11,341 nucleotides of DNA from Cyanobacteria bacterium UBA2566 (GTDB lineage Bacteria; Cyanobacteriota; Cyanobacteriia; Cyanobacteriales; Desertifilaceae): assembly GCA_002340255.1 (NCBI GenBank), contig DDLS01000142.1, positions 1 to 11,341 of the forward strand, given 5' to 3'. A program made the position numbers and the translations under genes. Below the pieces are notes generated by a model. It had not been told where the DNA came from and made no database searches. It was given only the letters and a program-made list of their open reading frames with translations. Every line of letters starts with the position of its first letter. Position 1 is the stretch's first letter. Below, in pieces: positions 1 through 7,115 of the stretch.

Positions 1-1
1 G

Positions 2-40
2 GAAGCAATCGCCAAGATTGGGGGATTTTGCGATTGCTTC
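2..40. repeat. Perfect 11-bp inverted repeat (GAAGCAATCGC / GCGATTGCTTC)
   Basis: The arms at 2-12 and 30-40 are exact reverse complements separated by 17 bases. The bases after it, a T/C-rich stretch running into CGCAATGAC, have the look of the short dispersed repeats common between cyanobacterial genes; that comparison is from memory. It could form a hairpin in RNA from either strand. There is no T-run after it, so I do not call it a terminator. Confidence 0.6.
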
Positions 41-92
41 ATTCCACTTGCGTGACCTTCGCAATGACTGATCTCAATGATACTGTACTCCG

Positions 93-113
93 TTACAGCA
101 CAAAGCGCTGTAA
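93..113. repeat. Short palindromic dispersed repeat, copy 1
   Basis: TTACAGC and GCTGTAA are 7-bp perfect arms around the loop ACAAAGC. The same core in slightly different form recurs at 1361-1378 and 10605-10621. It lies about 90 bases beyond the stop of the minus-strand coding remnant at 200-362. Bases 114-199 hold a purine/pyrimidine-biased stretch with no convincing gene. Confidence 0.6.
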
Positions 114-199
114 TCCTTTCTTCCTCTGACGGTTCTGATTTTTTTCTTTTTCTTCTCTTAATAATTCTTTGATCAGGGAAAACCACAATTTCTTTGCAC

Positions 200-362
200 T
201 CAGAACTTCCAGGCAATGGGAACAATGCGATCGAGATTATCAGCAATGACGACTAATTCATCATAATCATCAGTGAGAGATTTTGTTGCTTCTTGAATAA
301 ACTGGTTTATTGTATCGCGAGTTGCTGGCGATGGAGCTTGCCCTATCTGTTTTCCATGACGT
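200..362 (-). pseudogene. Coding remnant with a Walker-B-like motif, no intact gene
   Basis: One minus-strand frame is open here without a convincing start and ends at a TGA (200-202). It reads like real protein rather than random translation: a charged helix-like part (DTINQFIQEATKSLTDDYDE) is followed at once by LVVIADNLDRIVPI. A hydrophobic strand ending in D-N-L-D-R resembles the Walker B strand of P-loop NTPases, but no Walker A is present and the fragment is only about 50 residues. After VPI the frame fails; the other two minus frames continue as lysine/arginine-rich text into the palindrome at 93-113. The fragment begins 11 bases downstream of the M23 stop. It may be the leftover of a deleted gene. 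The NTPase link is inference, and I cannot name a family. Confidence 0.35.
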
Positions 363-372
363 TCAAAATTTA

Positions 373-1386
373 TCAATAACGCAAATTCTGCCCCAATTCC
401 TGGATATATAACCCTGGATCTTCAGCCACCCAACCCACAGCCGATTTATAGCGCATTTCAAAATGGAGATGGGGAATGGAAAACTGGGGATTTCCAGTCG
501 TTCCCACGGTTCCCAGTACATCTCCTTGGCGAATATTTTGACCGGGGGAAACTTGAATCGTTTGCAGATGAGCGTAACGGGTTTGTCGTCCTCCAGGATG
601 GTTAATGACGACGAGTTGACCATAGGAAGCGCGATCGCCTGCATAAGCTACAATACCATCTCCGACTGCCGAAACGGGAGTACCAATGGGGGCACGGATA
701 TCTACACCACTACTAAATTCTCGTCTTGAGGTTTGTGAATTTAAATACCAACCATATCCTTTGAGCAAGGGCGCAACAGCCGGAAGGGGATAGGCCGAGA
801 GCTGAGTGCGCATTTCCCTAGAAGGACGACCGGGAGACCAATTGACTCCTGGGACAAACACCATTTCTGGGTTCTGTTGACATCCATTTACCTCAAATAG
901 GGCATCAGCAGGAACTCGGTATGCTTCGGCTACATCGCGCCAAGTTTTACCGACTGGAATCCGTACTAAAACCCCATCATAAGGAGGAATCACAATTTGA
1001 GTGCCAACGGGGGCTTGTCCGTTGCGTAAAGAACGATTGAGACCCATTAAAGTTGAGGGCATTAATTGATGATTTGCAGCAATTTGGCTTAAGCTTTCTC
1101 CCGGAGAAATCGTGTGATAAATAAAGCGATCTATGGCAGGTTCTTGGGGACAAAATTGTTCTGGATTCGGTCGTAAGGGAATAAAAGATGGCTCATCCAT
1201 GGGGGTTTGAGCGAGACTCGCAGGAGTCAATATAACAGGTAAGATTAAAGACAGGCAAGGAATGAAGATCGCCCTCAATCCCTCTTGAGAAAGGGGATTT
1301 TCATTACTTCCCCAACGTAAGTACCACAAGCTATTCCCTCTTGCCTCTTGCTTTTTGCCGAGCGCGAAGCGCTGTAAGTGCCACAT
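373..1386 (-). CDS. Secreted LysM / M23 (LytM-type) peptidase-like protein, zinc site incomplete
   Basis: Envelope protein of 337 residues counted from the ATG at 1386; a TTG at 1392 in the same frame would add two. After an odd basic N-terminus, residues 37-60 form a signal-peptide-like hydrophobic stretch with a plausible cleavage after SLA. A clear LysM domain (about 90-134, peptidoglycan binding) is followed by a weaker LysM-like unit (140-183) and a C-terminal M23 domain (220-330). The family uses HxxxD...H...HxH. Here D229, H272 and HLH (306-308) are present, but the first histidine is serine (SSGVD, S225), so zinc binding is probably impaired, as in the non-catalytic LytM amidase activators EnvC and NlpD. 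The gene starts about 15 bases after the ABC-F stop, implying cotranscription. The first 35 residues overlap a dispersed repeat, so a TTG at 1278, just before the signal sequence, is an alternative start. Confidence 0.85.
   Translation of the reverse strand: MWHLQRFALGKKQEARGNSLWYLRWGSNENPLSQEGLRAIFIPCLSLILPVILTPASLAQTPMDEPSFIPLRPNPEQFCPQEPAIDRFIYHTISPGESLSQIAANHQLMPSTLMGLNRSLRNGQAPVGTQIVIPPYDGVLVRIPVGKTWRDVAEAYRVPADALFEVNGCQQNPEMVFVPGVNWSPGRPSREMRTQLSAYPLPAVAPLLKGYGWYLNSQTSRREFSSGVDIRAPIGTPVSAVGDGIVAYAGDRASYGQLVVINHPGGRQTRYAHLQTIQVSPGQNIRQGDVLGTVGTTGNPQFSIPHLHFEMRYKSAVGWVAEDPGLYIQELGQNLRY
1361..1378. repeat. Short palindromic dispersed repeat, copy 2, inside the M23 5' end
   Basis: AGCGC-GAA-GCGCT (1361-1373) followed by GTAAG matches the core of the copies at 93-113 and 10605-10621. 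It is translated as part of the unusual N-terminus of the M23 protein (QRFALGKKQEARG). The neighbouring CTATTCCCTCTTGCCTCTTGC stretch (1331-1350) is the kind of CT-rich filler that accompanies such repeats between cyanobacterial genes. Confidence 0.5.
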
Positions 1387-1401
1387 AATCAAGAATTCCT
1401 A

Positions 1402-3120
1402 TTAATTCGCTTTCGCTTTCTTTTTGGCCTTTTGTTTCGCTTTTTGTTTCTCCCGTTTTGCGGCTGCTTTTTCTGCTTTCGCTTTAGCAATTTCTGCTAA
1501 CTTCACCTTTTCTTTTTCTTCAGCGATTTTATCTAGATAATAATGGTAGTTCCCTAGATAGACGTGAAATTCGCCATCGCGAATTTCCACAATTTTATTG
1601 GCCACTTTGGAGATAAAATAACGGTCGTGGGAGACAATAATAGCGGTGCCGTCATAATGTTGGAGGGATTCCTCTAACATTTCCTTAGCCGGAATATCCA
1701 AATGGTTGGTCGGTTCATCTAAAATTAATAAATTCGCCGGTTGTAATAACATTTTGGCTAGGGCTAACCGGGCTTTTTCTCCCCCACTCAGGGCTTCCAC
1801 CTGTTTATAGACGGTATCCCCGCTAAATAAGAATCCCCCTAAAAGGGTACGTACTTCCTCATTTTTCCAATCGGGGACTTCATCATGAATGGTATCCATA
1901 ACGGTTTTATCTAAATCTAAGGCTTCCGCTTGATTTTGTTCAAAATAACCTGGGATCACATTATGTTTCCCTAGGCTGACGCTACCTTCTATGGGTTGTT
2001 CCCAGCCCATCATTAATCTCAGGAGGGTGGATTTTCCGCAACCATTGGGTCCGAGAATGGCGATGCGATCGCCCCGTTCAATCCCCAGAGATGCCCCCAG
2101 GAAGAGGATTTTATCATCATACAAGTAGGTTAAATCCTTGATATTGACCACGTCGCGGCCACTACGGGGAGAGGGAGGGAAGCGGAAATGGAGCGTTTTT
2201 AGGTCGCTGATGGGGGCTTCGATGCGTTCTATTTTGTTGAGCTGTTTCTCGCGACTTTTGGCTTGGGTACTTCGGGTGGCACTGGCACGAAATCGTTCAA
2301 TATAGGCTTGTTGTTTATCTAATTCCTTTTGCTGATTTTCGTAAGCACTCTGTTGGGCGGCTTTTTGCTCGGCTTTTTGTTCCAGATAGGCGGAATAATT
2401 GCCTAAATAGGTCGTAGACACTCCGCGCTCGGTTTCGATAATTTGCGTACAGAGGCGGTCTAGAAATTCCCGGTCATGGGAGACAATCACCATGGGAATC
2501 GTTGAACTTTTTAGATAGGTTTCTAACCATTCAATGGTTTCTAAATCTAAATGGTTTGTCGGTTCATCGAGCAACAGCATATCGGGAGATTGCAGCAAAA
2601 TTTTACCCAATTGAATCCGCATTTGCCAGCCTCCAGAAAAGGCGCTGACGAGGCGATCGCCATCATCAGCCTCAAATCCCATCTCTGGTAACATCTTCTC
2701 AATTTGTGAGTCTAACCCATATCCATCCAATGCTTCAAAGTGCCGTTGCTGCTTATCGAGTTTATGGATAAGAATCTCTAGCTCCTCTGGAGTCGCCGTT
2801 TGCATCTGATGCTGAATCTCGGCGATCGCATGATGGACTGCATTAGCCTCATGAAATACCGTCCAAAACTCTTCTCGTACCGTATCCCCAGGATTAACAT
2901 CAAATTCCTGGGTTAAATAGGCAATCTGCAAATTGGCGGGCCGGATCACCTCCCCAGAAGTCGGCTCAATTTTCCCGGCAATAATCTTGAGCTGTGTTGA
3001 TTTTCCGGCACCATTGACCCCCACCAAACCCACGCGATCGCCAGGTTTCACTTCCCAATTGATATCATTGAGCACTTGGCCAGTCGAATAGATTTTGCTG
3101 ATATGCTCTAATCGCAGCAT
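1402..3120 (-). CDS. ABC-F family ATPase (Uup/YdiF/EttA type)
   Basis: Soluble protein of 572 residues with two ATP-binding cassettes and no membrane segment, the layout of ABC-F factors that act on the ribosome. Cassette 1: Walker A GVNGAGKST (34-42), signature FSGGW (161-165), Walker B followed by DEPTNHLD (185-192). A charged linker rich in Q, K and R (about 245-300) is the ABC-F interdomain arm. Cassette 2: GPNGCGKST (357-365), LSGGE (444-448), DEPTNHLD (468-475). The tail (about 536-572) is almost only K, A, E and Q and could be a basic helix binding RNA. I chose the ATG at 3120 over the in-frame TTG at 3132 because GGAGG lies five bases before it. A weak promoter (TTGACT 3170-3165, TATTAC 3145-3140, 19-base spacer) lies upstream. 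The M23 gene follows in the same direction. The subfamily is not resolved. Confidence 0.95.
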   Translation of the reverse strand: MLRLEHISKIYSTGQVLNDINWEVKPGDRVGLVGVNGAGKSTQLKIIAGKIEPTSGEVIRPANLQIAYLTQEFDVNPGDTVREEFWTVFHEANAVHHAIAEIQHQMQTATPEELEILIHKLDKQQRHFEALDGYGLDSQIEKMLPEMGFEADDGDRLVSAFSGGWQMRIQLGKILLQSPDMLLLDEPTNHLDLETIEWLETYLKSSTIPMVIVSHDREFLDRLCTQIIETERGVSTTYLGNYSAYLEQKAEQKAAQQSAYENQQKELDKQQAYIERFRASATRSTQAKSREKQLNKIERIEAPISDLKTLHFRFPPSPRSGRDVVNIKDLTYLYDDKILFLGASLGIERGDRIAILGPNGCGKSTLLRLMMGWEQPIEGSVSLGKHNVIPGYFEQNQAEALDLDKTVMDTIHDEVPDWKNEEVRTLLGGFLFSGDTVYKQVEALSGGEKARLALAKMLLQPANLLILDEPTNHLDIPAKEMLEESLQHYDGTAIIVSHDRYFISKVANKIVEIRDGEFHVYLGNYHYYLDKIAEEKEKVKLAEIAKAKAEKAAAKREKQKAKQKAKKKAKAN

Positions 3121-3125
3121 CGAAA

Positions 3126-3130
3126 CCTCC
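3126..3130 (-). promoter_or_regulatory. Shine-Dalgarno GGAGG of the ABC-F gene
   Basis: On the minus strand GGAGG is followed by five bases and the ATG at 3120. This is the strongest ribosome binding site in the window and decides the start. The alternative TTG start at 3132 would place the site inside the gene. Confidence 0.75.
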
Positions 3131-3188
3131 AAGGGCAGGGTAATAGTCAGGGTTCAGGGGAATGAGTCAATGGACTTCCGGTTTGACC

Positions 3189-3422
3189 TCAAAATTGCAG
3201 GAAATAACCGGGATCCATCACTAGGGGTTTATAATTCTTAACCATTATATCCGCTTCAGTCCCCTGCTGAAGGCCATCTCTTAAATCCAGTTTATTTAGG
3301 GAAAAACCCAGTTGTCCCTTGATTTCCAAGATAAGTGTGTGGTTGAACACCCAACCCGTGTAAACTGATCTAACTGAAACGGGAATTAAGGGTCTCAAGC
3401 TTTTAGGCCGTTCTATCATCAT
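3189..3422 (-). CDS. Possible small protein of unknown function (77 aa)
   Basis: The open frame fills most of the 330-base space between the divergent ABC-F and 99-residue protein genes. It begins with two consecutive ATG codons and ends in MDPGYFLQF. Composition is balanced, with an alternating hydrophobic stretch (HTLILEIKGQLGF) suggesting beta strands, and codon use resembles the neighbours. Against it: no Shine-Dalgarno sequence, no recognised family, and a length that chance can produce. If real it would lie at the head of the ABC-F/M23 transcription unit, ending 68 bases before the ABC-F start. If not real, this stretch is a plain intergenic region. Confidence 0.3.
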   Translation of the reverse strand: MMIERPKSLRPLIPVSVRSVYTGWVFNHTLILEIKGQLGFSLNKLDLRDGLQQGTEADIMVKNYKPLVMDPGYFLQF

Positions 3423-3452
3423 CCGTTCTGACTATTATCTTCAACCCTAGCT

Positions 3453-3752
3453 ATGGCGACATCCTCTAACTCAACTTCCTCCACCATGTCAAGCGCATCG
3501 AGCAACCCGTTACGCACGACCACTCAAATTGCTCTATATCTTAAAGACTCTCCCCAAAGTCAGGCGTTATCTACCTTCGTTGAAGTCAGTCGCATTCCCA
3601 TGATGGGCGAATTTATTGAAATTGGAGGCAGGCTCTATCGCGTCTTTCTCGTTTGCCATCAACCTGACTCCCAAGAGGTTACTGCATCCGTAGGAGCAGT
3701 CAAAACCCCTTGGGAAGGTTGCCAAAGTTTAATTGAAACCCAAAATATATAG
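3453..3752 (+). CDS. Small conserved-looking hypothetical protein (99 aa)
   Basis: The first 25 residues are almost only Ser, Thr, Ala and Asn, probably disordered; ATG codons at residues 1 and 11 are both possible starts. From about residue 25 the sequence looks folded and beta-rich: IALYLKDSPQSQ, then GEFIEIGGRLYRVFLVCHQP and a final strand with a Trp (VGAVKTPWEGC). The pattern of a G-x-hydrophobic turn followed by YRV suggests a small beta barrel, but I do not recognise the family and assign no function. No signal peptide or membrane segment is present. It reads in the same direction as the SGNH hydrolase gene 76 bases downstream, which has its own candidate promoter, so the two need not share a transcript. 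Confidence 0.7.
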   Translation: MATSSNSTSSTMSSASSNPLRTTTQIALYLKDSPQSQALSTFVEVSRIPMMGEFIEIGGRLYRVFLVCHQPDSQEVTASVGAVKTPWEGCQSLIETQNI

Positions 3753-3784
3753 TGCCTGATGCTGGTAATGGGTAATCCGTAAAC

Positions 3785-3793
3785 TGCTACAAT
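3785..3793 (+). promoter_or_regulatory. Candidate extended -10 promoter for the SGNH/AAA pair
   Basis: TG-C-TACAAT is an extended -10 element with five of six consensus bases; no good -35 lies 16-18 bases upstream, which an extended -10 can tolerate. Transcription would start near 3800, leaving a leader of about 29 bases. That leader contains the 9-base direct repeat AACTCTCAA (3806-3814 and 3821-3829) and no Shine-Dalgarno sequence before the ATG at 3829. Confidence 0.4.
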
Positions 3794-3828
3794 CAGAGCT
3801 TCTAGAACTCTCAACGCTCAAACTCTCA

Positions 3829-5184
3829 ATGAAGACAAACGGGTTAAAAACATGGATGAGTAATCTAGGGTTAGCAGCCGGAAGCTTACTCTTTGCCCTA
3901 TTAATGGCTGAAGTTGGACTACGCATTGCCAATATTCCCCCTCAAGCAAAACCGGAACCCCAACCCCAAGCATCAAGCTCTCCAGAACCGACTCCCTCTC
4001 TTGTCGAACCCTCTCCCACTCCAGCGCCTTCACCTGCTCCAGCACAGGAGAATGTTTTGCCTTCCCAGAGAAATGCGCCCCCTAAACCTGCACCGGGAAC
4101 CCCGCAACCGAACTTTTTCCAAACCGATAAGGATTTGGGATGGACGCATCAAGCGGGAGTGTCGGGATGGTGGACAGCCGAAGGAGAAGCTTATATTGAG
4201 ATTAGCTCTGCTGGATTGCGCGATCGCGAACATCCGATCGAAAAACCCCCGAATACCTTCCGCATTGCCCTCTTGGGTGATTCCTTTTCCGAAGCGCTAC
4301 AAGTCCCATTAGAACAAACCTATTGGTGGTTCATGCAACACGCCCTGGAAAATTGCCCAGCTTTCCAGGGAAAAACGGTAGATGTGATGAATTTTGGCGT
4401 AACCAACTATGGAACGGGACAACAGTTATTGCGTTTGCGTCGGGATGTGTGGCAGTACAACCCAGATATGATCCTTTTAGCTGTGTTTACAGGCAATGAT
4501 GTCCCAGATAATTATAAACCTTTAGATGCTCGCAATCGTCCCTATTTTGTCTATAACAATCAGGGACAATTGGAGTTGGATCTGTCCTTCCGAAATCCCG
4601 ATAAAACTCTACCCCCTTATAATTTATCGAGGGTGGATATGTTGCCAAATTGGTTAGTGAATCATTCTCGGATTTTACAGTTGGTGCGGAATGTGGAAAA
4701 AGATATGAAAAACCGCCGATTGGAAGCTTTGCGCCAGTATACCTATAATTACTTGTATCGGGAACCAGAGGATGAAACCTGGGGAACAGCTTGGCAAATC
4801 ACGGAGGATTTAATCGAGTTGATGCATCAGGAGGTTAAAGAGAAGAGTGCAGAATTTATGGTGGTGACGTTAAGTAATGAGGCGCAAGTTAACCCCGATC
4901 CAGCCTTTCGTGATGGATTTGTCGCCAGTAATGGGATTATGGATTTATTTTATCCAGATAATCGGATTAAAGCGTTAGGCGATCGCCTGAATTTTCCAGT
5001 TGTGAATTTAGCGCCAACGTTGCAAACCTACGCCCAAGAGAATCAGGTGTGCTTACATGGATTTGCTAATGCGGTAGAATGTGGGGGACATTGGAACGAT
5101 CGCGGTCATGCGATCGCCGCTCAAGTGTTAACTCCCCAAGTGTGCCAATACCTCAGTGCAACCCTCGGAAAACAGGAAAACTGA
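3829..5184 (+). CDS. Membrane-anchored SGNH/GDSL-type hydrolase with proline-rich linker
   Basis: Protein of 451 residues. A short basic N-terminus and one hydrophobic helix (about 11-35) act as a signal anchor, so the rest should face the periplasm. Residues 37-95 are a low-complexity linker rich in Pro, Ser, Glu and Ala (for example PSPTPAPSPAPAQ), presumably crossing the wall. The catalytic domain (about 100-445) shows the SGNH blocks: GDSFSE with nucleophile S152, NFG with G190, GND at 222-224 (N223), and HWNDRGH with D424 and H427. Related enzymes remove or transfer acyl groups on polysaccharides or lipids, and some resemble the AlgX/AlgJ O-acetylation proteins; the substrate here is unknown. 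The insert between blocks III and V is long (about 225-415). The stop codon TGA is directly followed by the ATG of the AAA-type gene, so the two are almost certainly cotranscribed and translationally coupled. Confidence 0.85.
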   Translation: MKTNGLKTWMSNLGLAAGSLLFALLMAEVGLRIANIPPQAKPEPQPQASSSPEPTPSLVEPSPTPAPSPAPAQENVLPSQRNAPPKPAPGTPQPNFFQTDKDLGWTHQAGVSGWWTAEGEAYIEISSAGLRDREHPIEKPPNTFRIALLGDSFSEALQVPLEQTYWWFMQHALENCPAFQGKTVDVMNFGVTNYGTGQQLLRLRRDVWQYNPDMILLAVFTGNDVPDNYKPLDARNRPYFVYNNQGQLELDLSFRNPDKTLPPYNLSRVDMLPNWLVNHSRILQLVRNVEKDMKNRRLEALRQYTYNYLYREPEDETWGTAWQITEDLIELMHQEVKEKSAEFMVVTLSNEAQVNPDPAFRDGFVASNGIMDLFYPDNRIKALGDRLNFPVVNLAPTLQTYAQENQVCLHGFANAVECGGHWNDRGHAIAAQVLTPQVCQYLSATLGKQEN

Positions 5185-6618
5185 ATGCTCGGCGATCGCA
5201 CTACTGCTTTTAATGATAACTGGGGCTATTTAAAAACCGAGTTTAACTGGCTCGATCGTATTCTCCGTTTGGCAGTTGCTAAACGACAACGGGAAAGGAA
5301 AGCCATCGATCGGGTGTCCAAAACCCCAGGAGATCGCGCTAGTAGTGATTGGTGGAAAGGGCTAGTTACCCTAGACGGAACAGTGGGACGAGATGAGATT
5401 GACAAACTAGAGGTTTTTGCCCATAAATCTGAGAGTTTAAACTATCAGCAACAATTAGAAGAAAAAATTCAGGCTAGTCAAGAGCAAGGAATTTTATTAG
5501 GGTTGCCGATGCTCTGCGATCGCGCTGCTTTAAGCCTATTTGAAAAACACCTGGTGTTAGCCAGTTTAGCACCAGAGGTTAATCATCGCTATTCCCGTCT
5601 CTATCAGTATTTGCAAGAGGATCGGCACAGTGGTTTACCCACAGTCGATCTGATTTTACGCTTATTTTGTCGAGGGGATAATCAATGGAGAGAGGCAAGA
5701 AGTTTGCTGACTTCTACCTCAATTTTAACTCAATTGGGTTTAGTGCAATTTTTGCCCCTTGACTCAGAAACATTTCTCAATAGTGGGGTGAAGCTTACCC
5801 CAAAGTTAATTAATTATTTGTTAGCCGATCGCCCAGATGAACCAAGCTTAAACGATTTATTACACCCCACAAGAGAAGCTCTGAAGATTAAATCCTATAC
5901 TCCGAAAAAATCTTGGTCAGAGTTGATTGTGGCTTTGGATTTGCAGGAGACTCTTAAGTATATGGCTTACCGATATCGAGATCGTCAGGGGATGGAAATC
6001 GGGGGAATTCATCCAGGGCAAATTATGGTTTTCTCTGGAATTTATGGAACCGGTAAAACGACAGCAACAGAAGCGATCGCTACTGAGGTCAACCAGAATA
6101 TTACTGAAGTCGATCTTCAGCTTTTGCCCGATCTGATAACTGGATTATCCGATCTTAAGGCACTCAAGGCTCCCATTTTGCTGATTAAATCGGCTCATTT
6201 GTGGTTAAAAAGATGTAATCAAACACCAGTCTATCGATTTTTGCGCGATCGCCAGCAACACCAAAGCCTCACCATTTTAACCCTCGATCCTGCCTATCAA
6301 GGGTCTGTGGTGCTGCAAAAATGGCTCAGAGAAGGGATTGTGGAGCAGATTTTAGTGTTTCCTCTTCCTCAAGTAGGCGATCGCCTCAAGCTCTGGAAAC
6401 AAGCCTTTTCTGCCCCTATTCGCGTCAGTCCATCCTTAGACTGGGAAGACGTAGCGCAGCGTTGGAAACTCACAGGGGGACAAATTCTGGCGATCGCCCA
6501 TAAAGCCAGGATTTTCGCTACTCTTGAATCCCCAGAAACTTCCATCACCCAAGAACATTTACAACGCGCCTTTTCAAGCGTTCCCCTACTTCAAAACAAG
6601 AAATCCCGAAAATCCTAA
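5185..6618 (+). CDS. Winged-helix AAA-type ATPase with a degenerate Walker B
   Basis: Cytoplasmic protein of 477 residues. The N-terminal half (about 105-215) matches the conserved region that precedes the ATPase in winged-helix AAA proteins: LVLASLAPEVNHRYSRLYQY, then LPTVDLILRLF. The C-terminal half has Walker A GIYGTGKT (285-292) and a final helical part with LTGGQI (429-434) where this group carries sensor 2. The Walker B strand reads PILLIKSAH (330-338), with Lys and Ser where Asp and Glu normally sit. The protein may therefore bind nucleotide but hydrolyse it poorly. It starts on the base after the SGNH hydrolase stop and has no separate ribosome binding site, so expression is likely coupled. 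Proteins of this group elsewhere act as remodelling ATPases, some in contractile injection loci; no such genes are seen here. Converges on the toxin gene with an 8-base gap. Confidence 0.75.
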   Translation: MLGDRTTAFNDNWGYLKTEFNWLDRILRLAVAKRQRERKAIDRVSKTPGDRASSDWWKGLVTLDGTVGRDEIDKLEVFAHKSESLNYQQQLEEKIQASQEQGILLGLPMLCDRAALSLFEKHLVLASLAPEVNHRYSRLYQYLQEDRHSGLPTVDLILRLFCRGDNQWREARSLLTSTSILTQLGLVQFLPLDSETFLNSGVKLTPKLINYLLADRPDEPSLNDLLHPTREALKIKSYTPKKSWSELIVALDLQETLKYMAYRYRDRQGMEIGGIHPGQIMVFSGIYGTGKTTATEAIATEVNQNITEVDLQLLPDLITGLSDLKALKAPILLIKSAHLWLKRCNQTPVYRFLRDRQQHQSLTILTLDPAYQGSVVLQKWLREGIVEQILVFPLPQVGDRLKLWKQAFSAPIRVSPSLDWEDVAQRWKLTGGQILAIAHKARIFATLESPETSITQEHLQRAFSSVPLLQNKKSRKS

Positions 6619-6626
6619 ACCATGAC

Positions 6627-7115
6627 TTAACTTTCATTAGCAGAATTTAAAATAGTTATGTAAAGTTGCTGATTAATACGAAAGCCAGCTCGATCGATCA
6701 AATTATCCATGATTGGTTTAATAACTTCGATCAATCCTTCTTGCTTGGCAATTAACAAAACACCCAAAATACCAATAAATTCGAGATTAAATTCAGTAGA
6801 AACTTTCCTACCTGGATTTTCATCTATGATTAATAGATTAGCATTTAATTCAATAGCCAAGGCGATCGCCTCAGACTCTCCTCGATCTAACTCAGTTTGA
6901 AATTGACTAACCAGATCTTTATTTTTGACCGGTTCAGTTCTAATCCAAGATAGGGTTTGAACTTCAGCCATCCCTGGAACAGGATAACCTACATCGGTCA
7001 TTTCCCGATCGACAGCTTCTGGAATAATAATTGTTCCATAGATTTGTTGTAATAAATTTAATTGTCCAATCGCCGCTAAACTTGTAATTGGTGATGTATC
7101 GCTGACGACAATCAT
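6627..7115 (-). CDS. PIN-like toxin, DUF3368 family
   Basis: The 162-residue protein fits the PIN-fold family DUF3368, typically a ribonuclease toxin paired with a UPF0175 antitoxin. Acidic residues at PIN positions are visible: D6 in VVSDTSP, E33/D36/E38 in IPEAVDREM, E80 and E82 in LDRGESEAIALA, and D98-E99 in LIIDENPGR. The last pair follows a hydrophobic strand as expected. Length is usual for the family and no residue appears missing, so the toxin looks intact. Its ATG overlaps the antitoxin stop in the four bases ATGA (7112-7115), the standard arrangement for balanced production from one mRNA. RNA target unknown. It sits between unrelated genes as an accessory module. Confidence 0.88.
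   Translation of the reverse strand: MIVVSDTSPITSLAAIGQLNLLQQIYGTIIIPEAVDREMTDVGYPVPGMAEVQTLSWIRTEPVKNKDLVSQFQTELDRGESEAIALAIELNANLLIIDENPGRKVSTEFNLEFIGILGVLLIAKQEGLIEVIKPIMDNLIDRAGFRINQQLYITILNSANES

Noticed and set aside
1..250. Minus-strand frame open to the left edge with a Lys/Arg/Glu-rich reading
   Set aside because: It runs through two inverted repeats and low-complexity DNA, with no start or family-like text; I treat it as repeat sequence.
363..644. Minus-strand open frame of 93 codons inside the M23 gene
   Set aside because: It overlaps the well-supported M23 domain in another frame and has no family-like text.
463..729. Plus-strand open frame of 88 codons antisense to the M23 domain
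   Set aside because: Shadow of the conserved M23 coding sequence.
3729..4312. Several open frames on both strands over the start of the SGNH gene
   Set aside because: They arise from the proline-rich, low-complexity linker; the SGNH frame has the anchor helix and catalytic motifs.
6619..6626. Terminator between the convergent AAA and toxin genes
   Set aside because: The 8-base gap and flanks contain no stem followed by a T-run.
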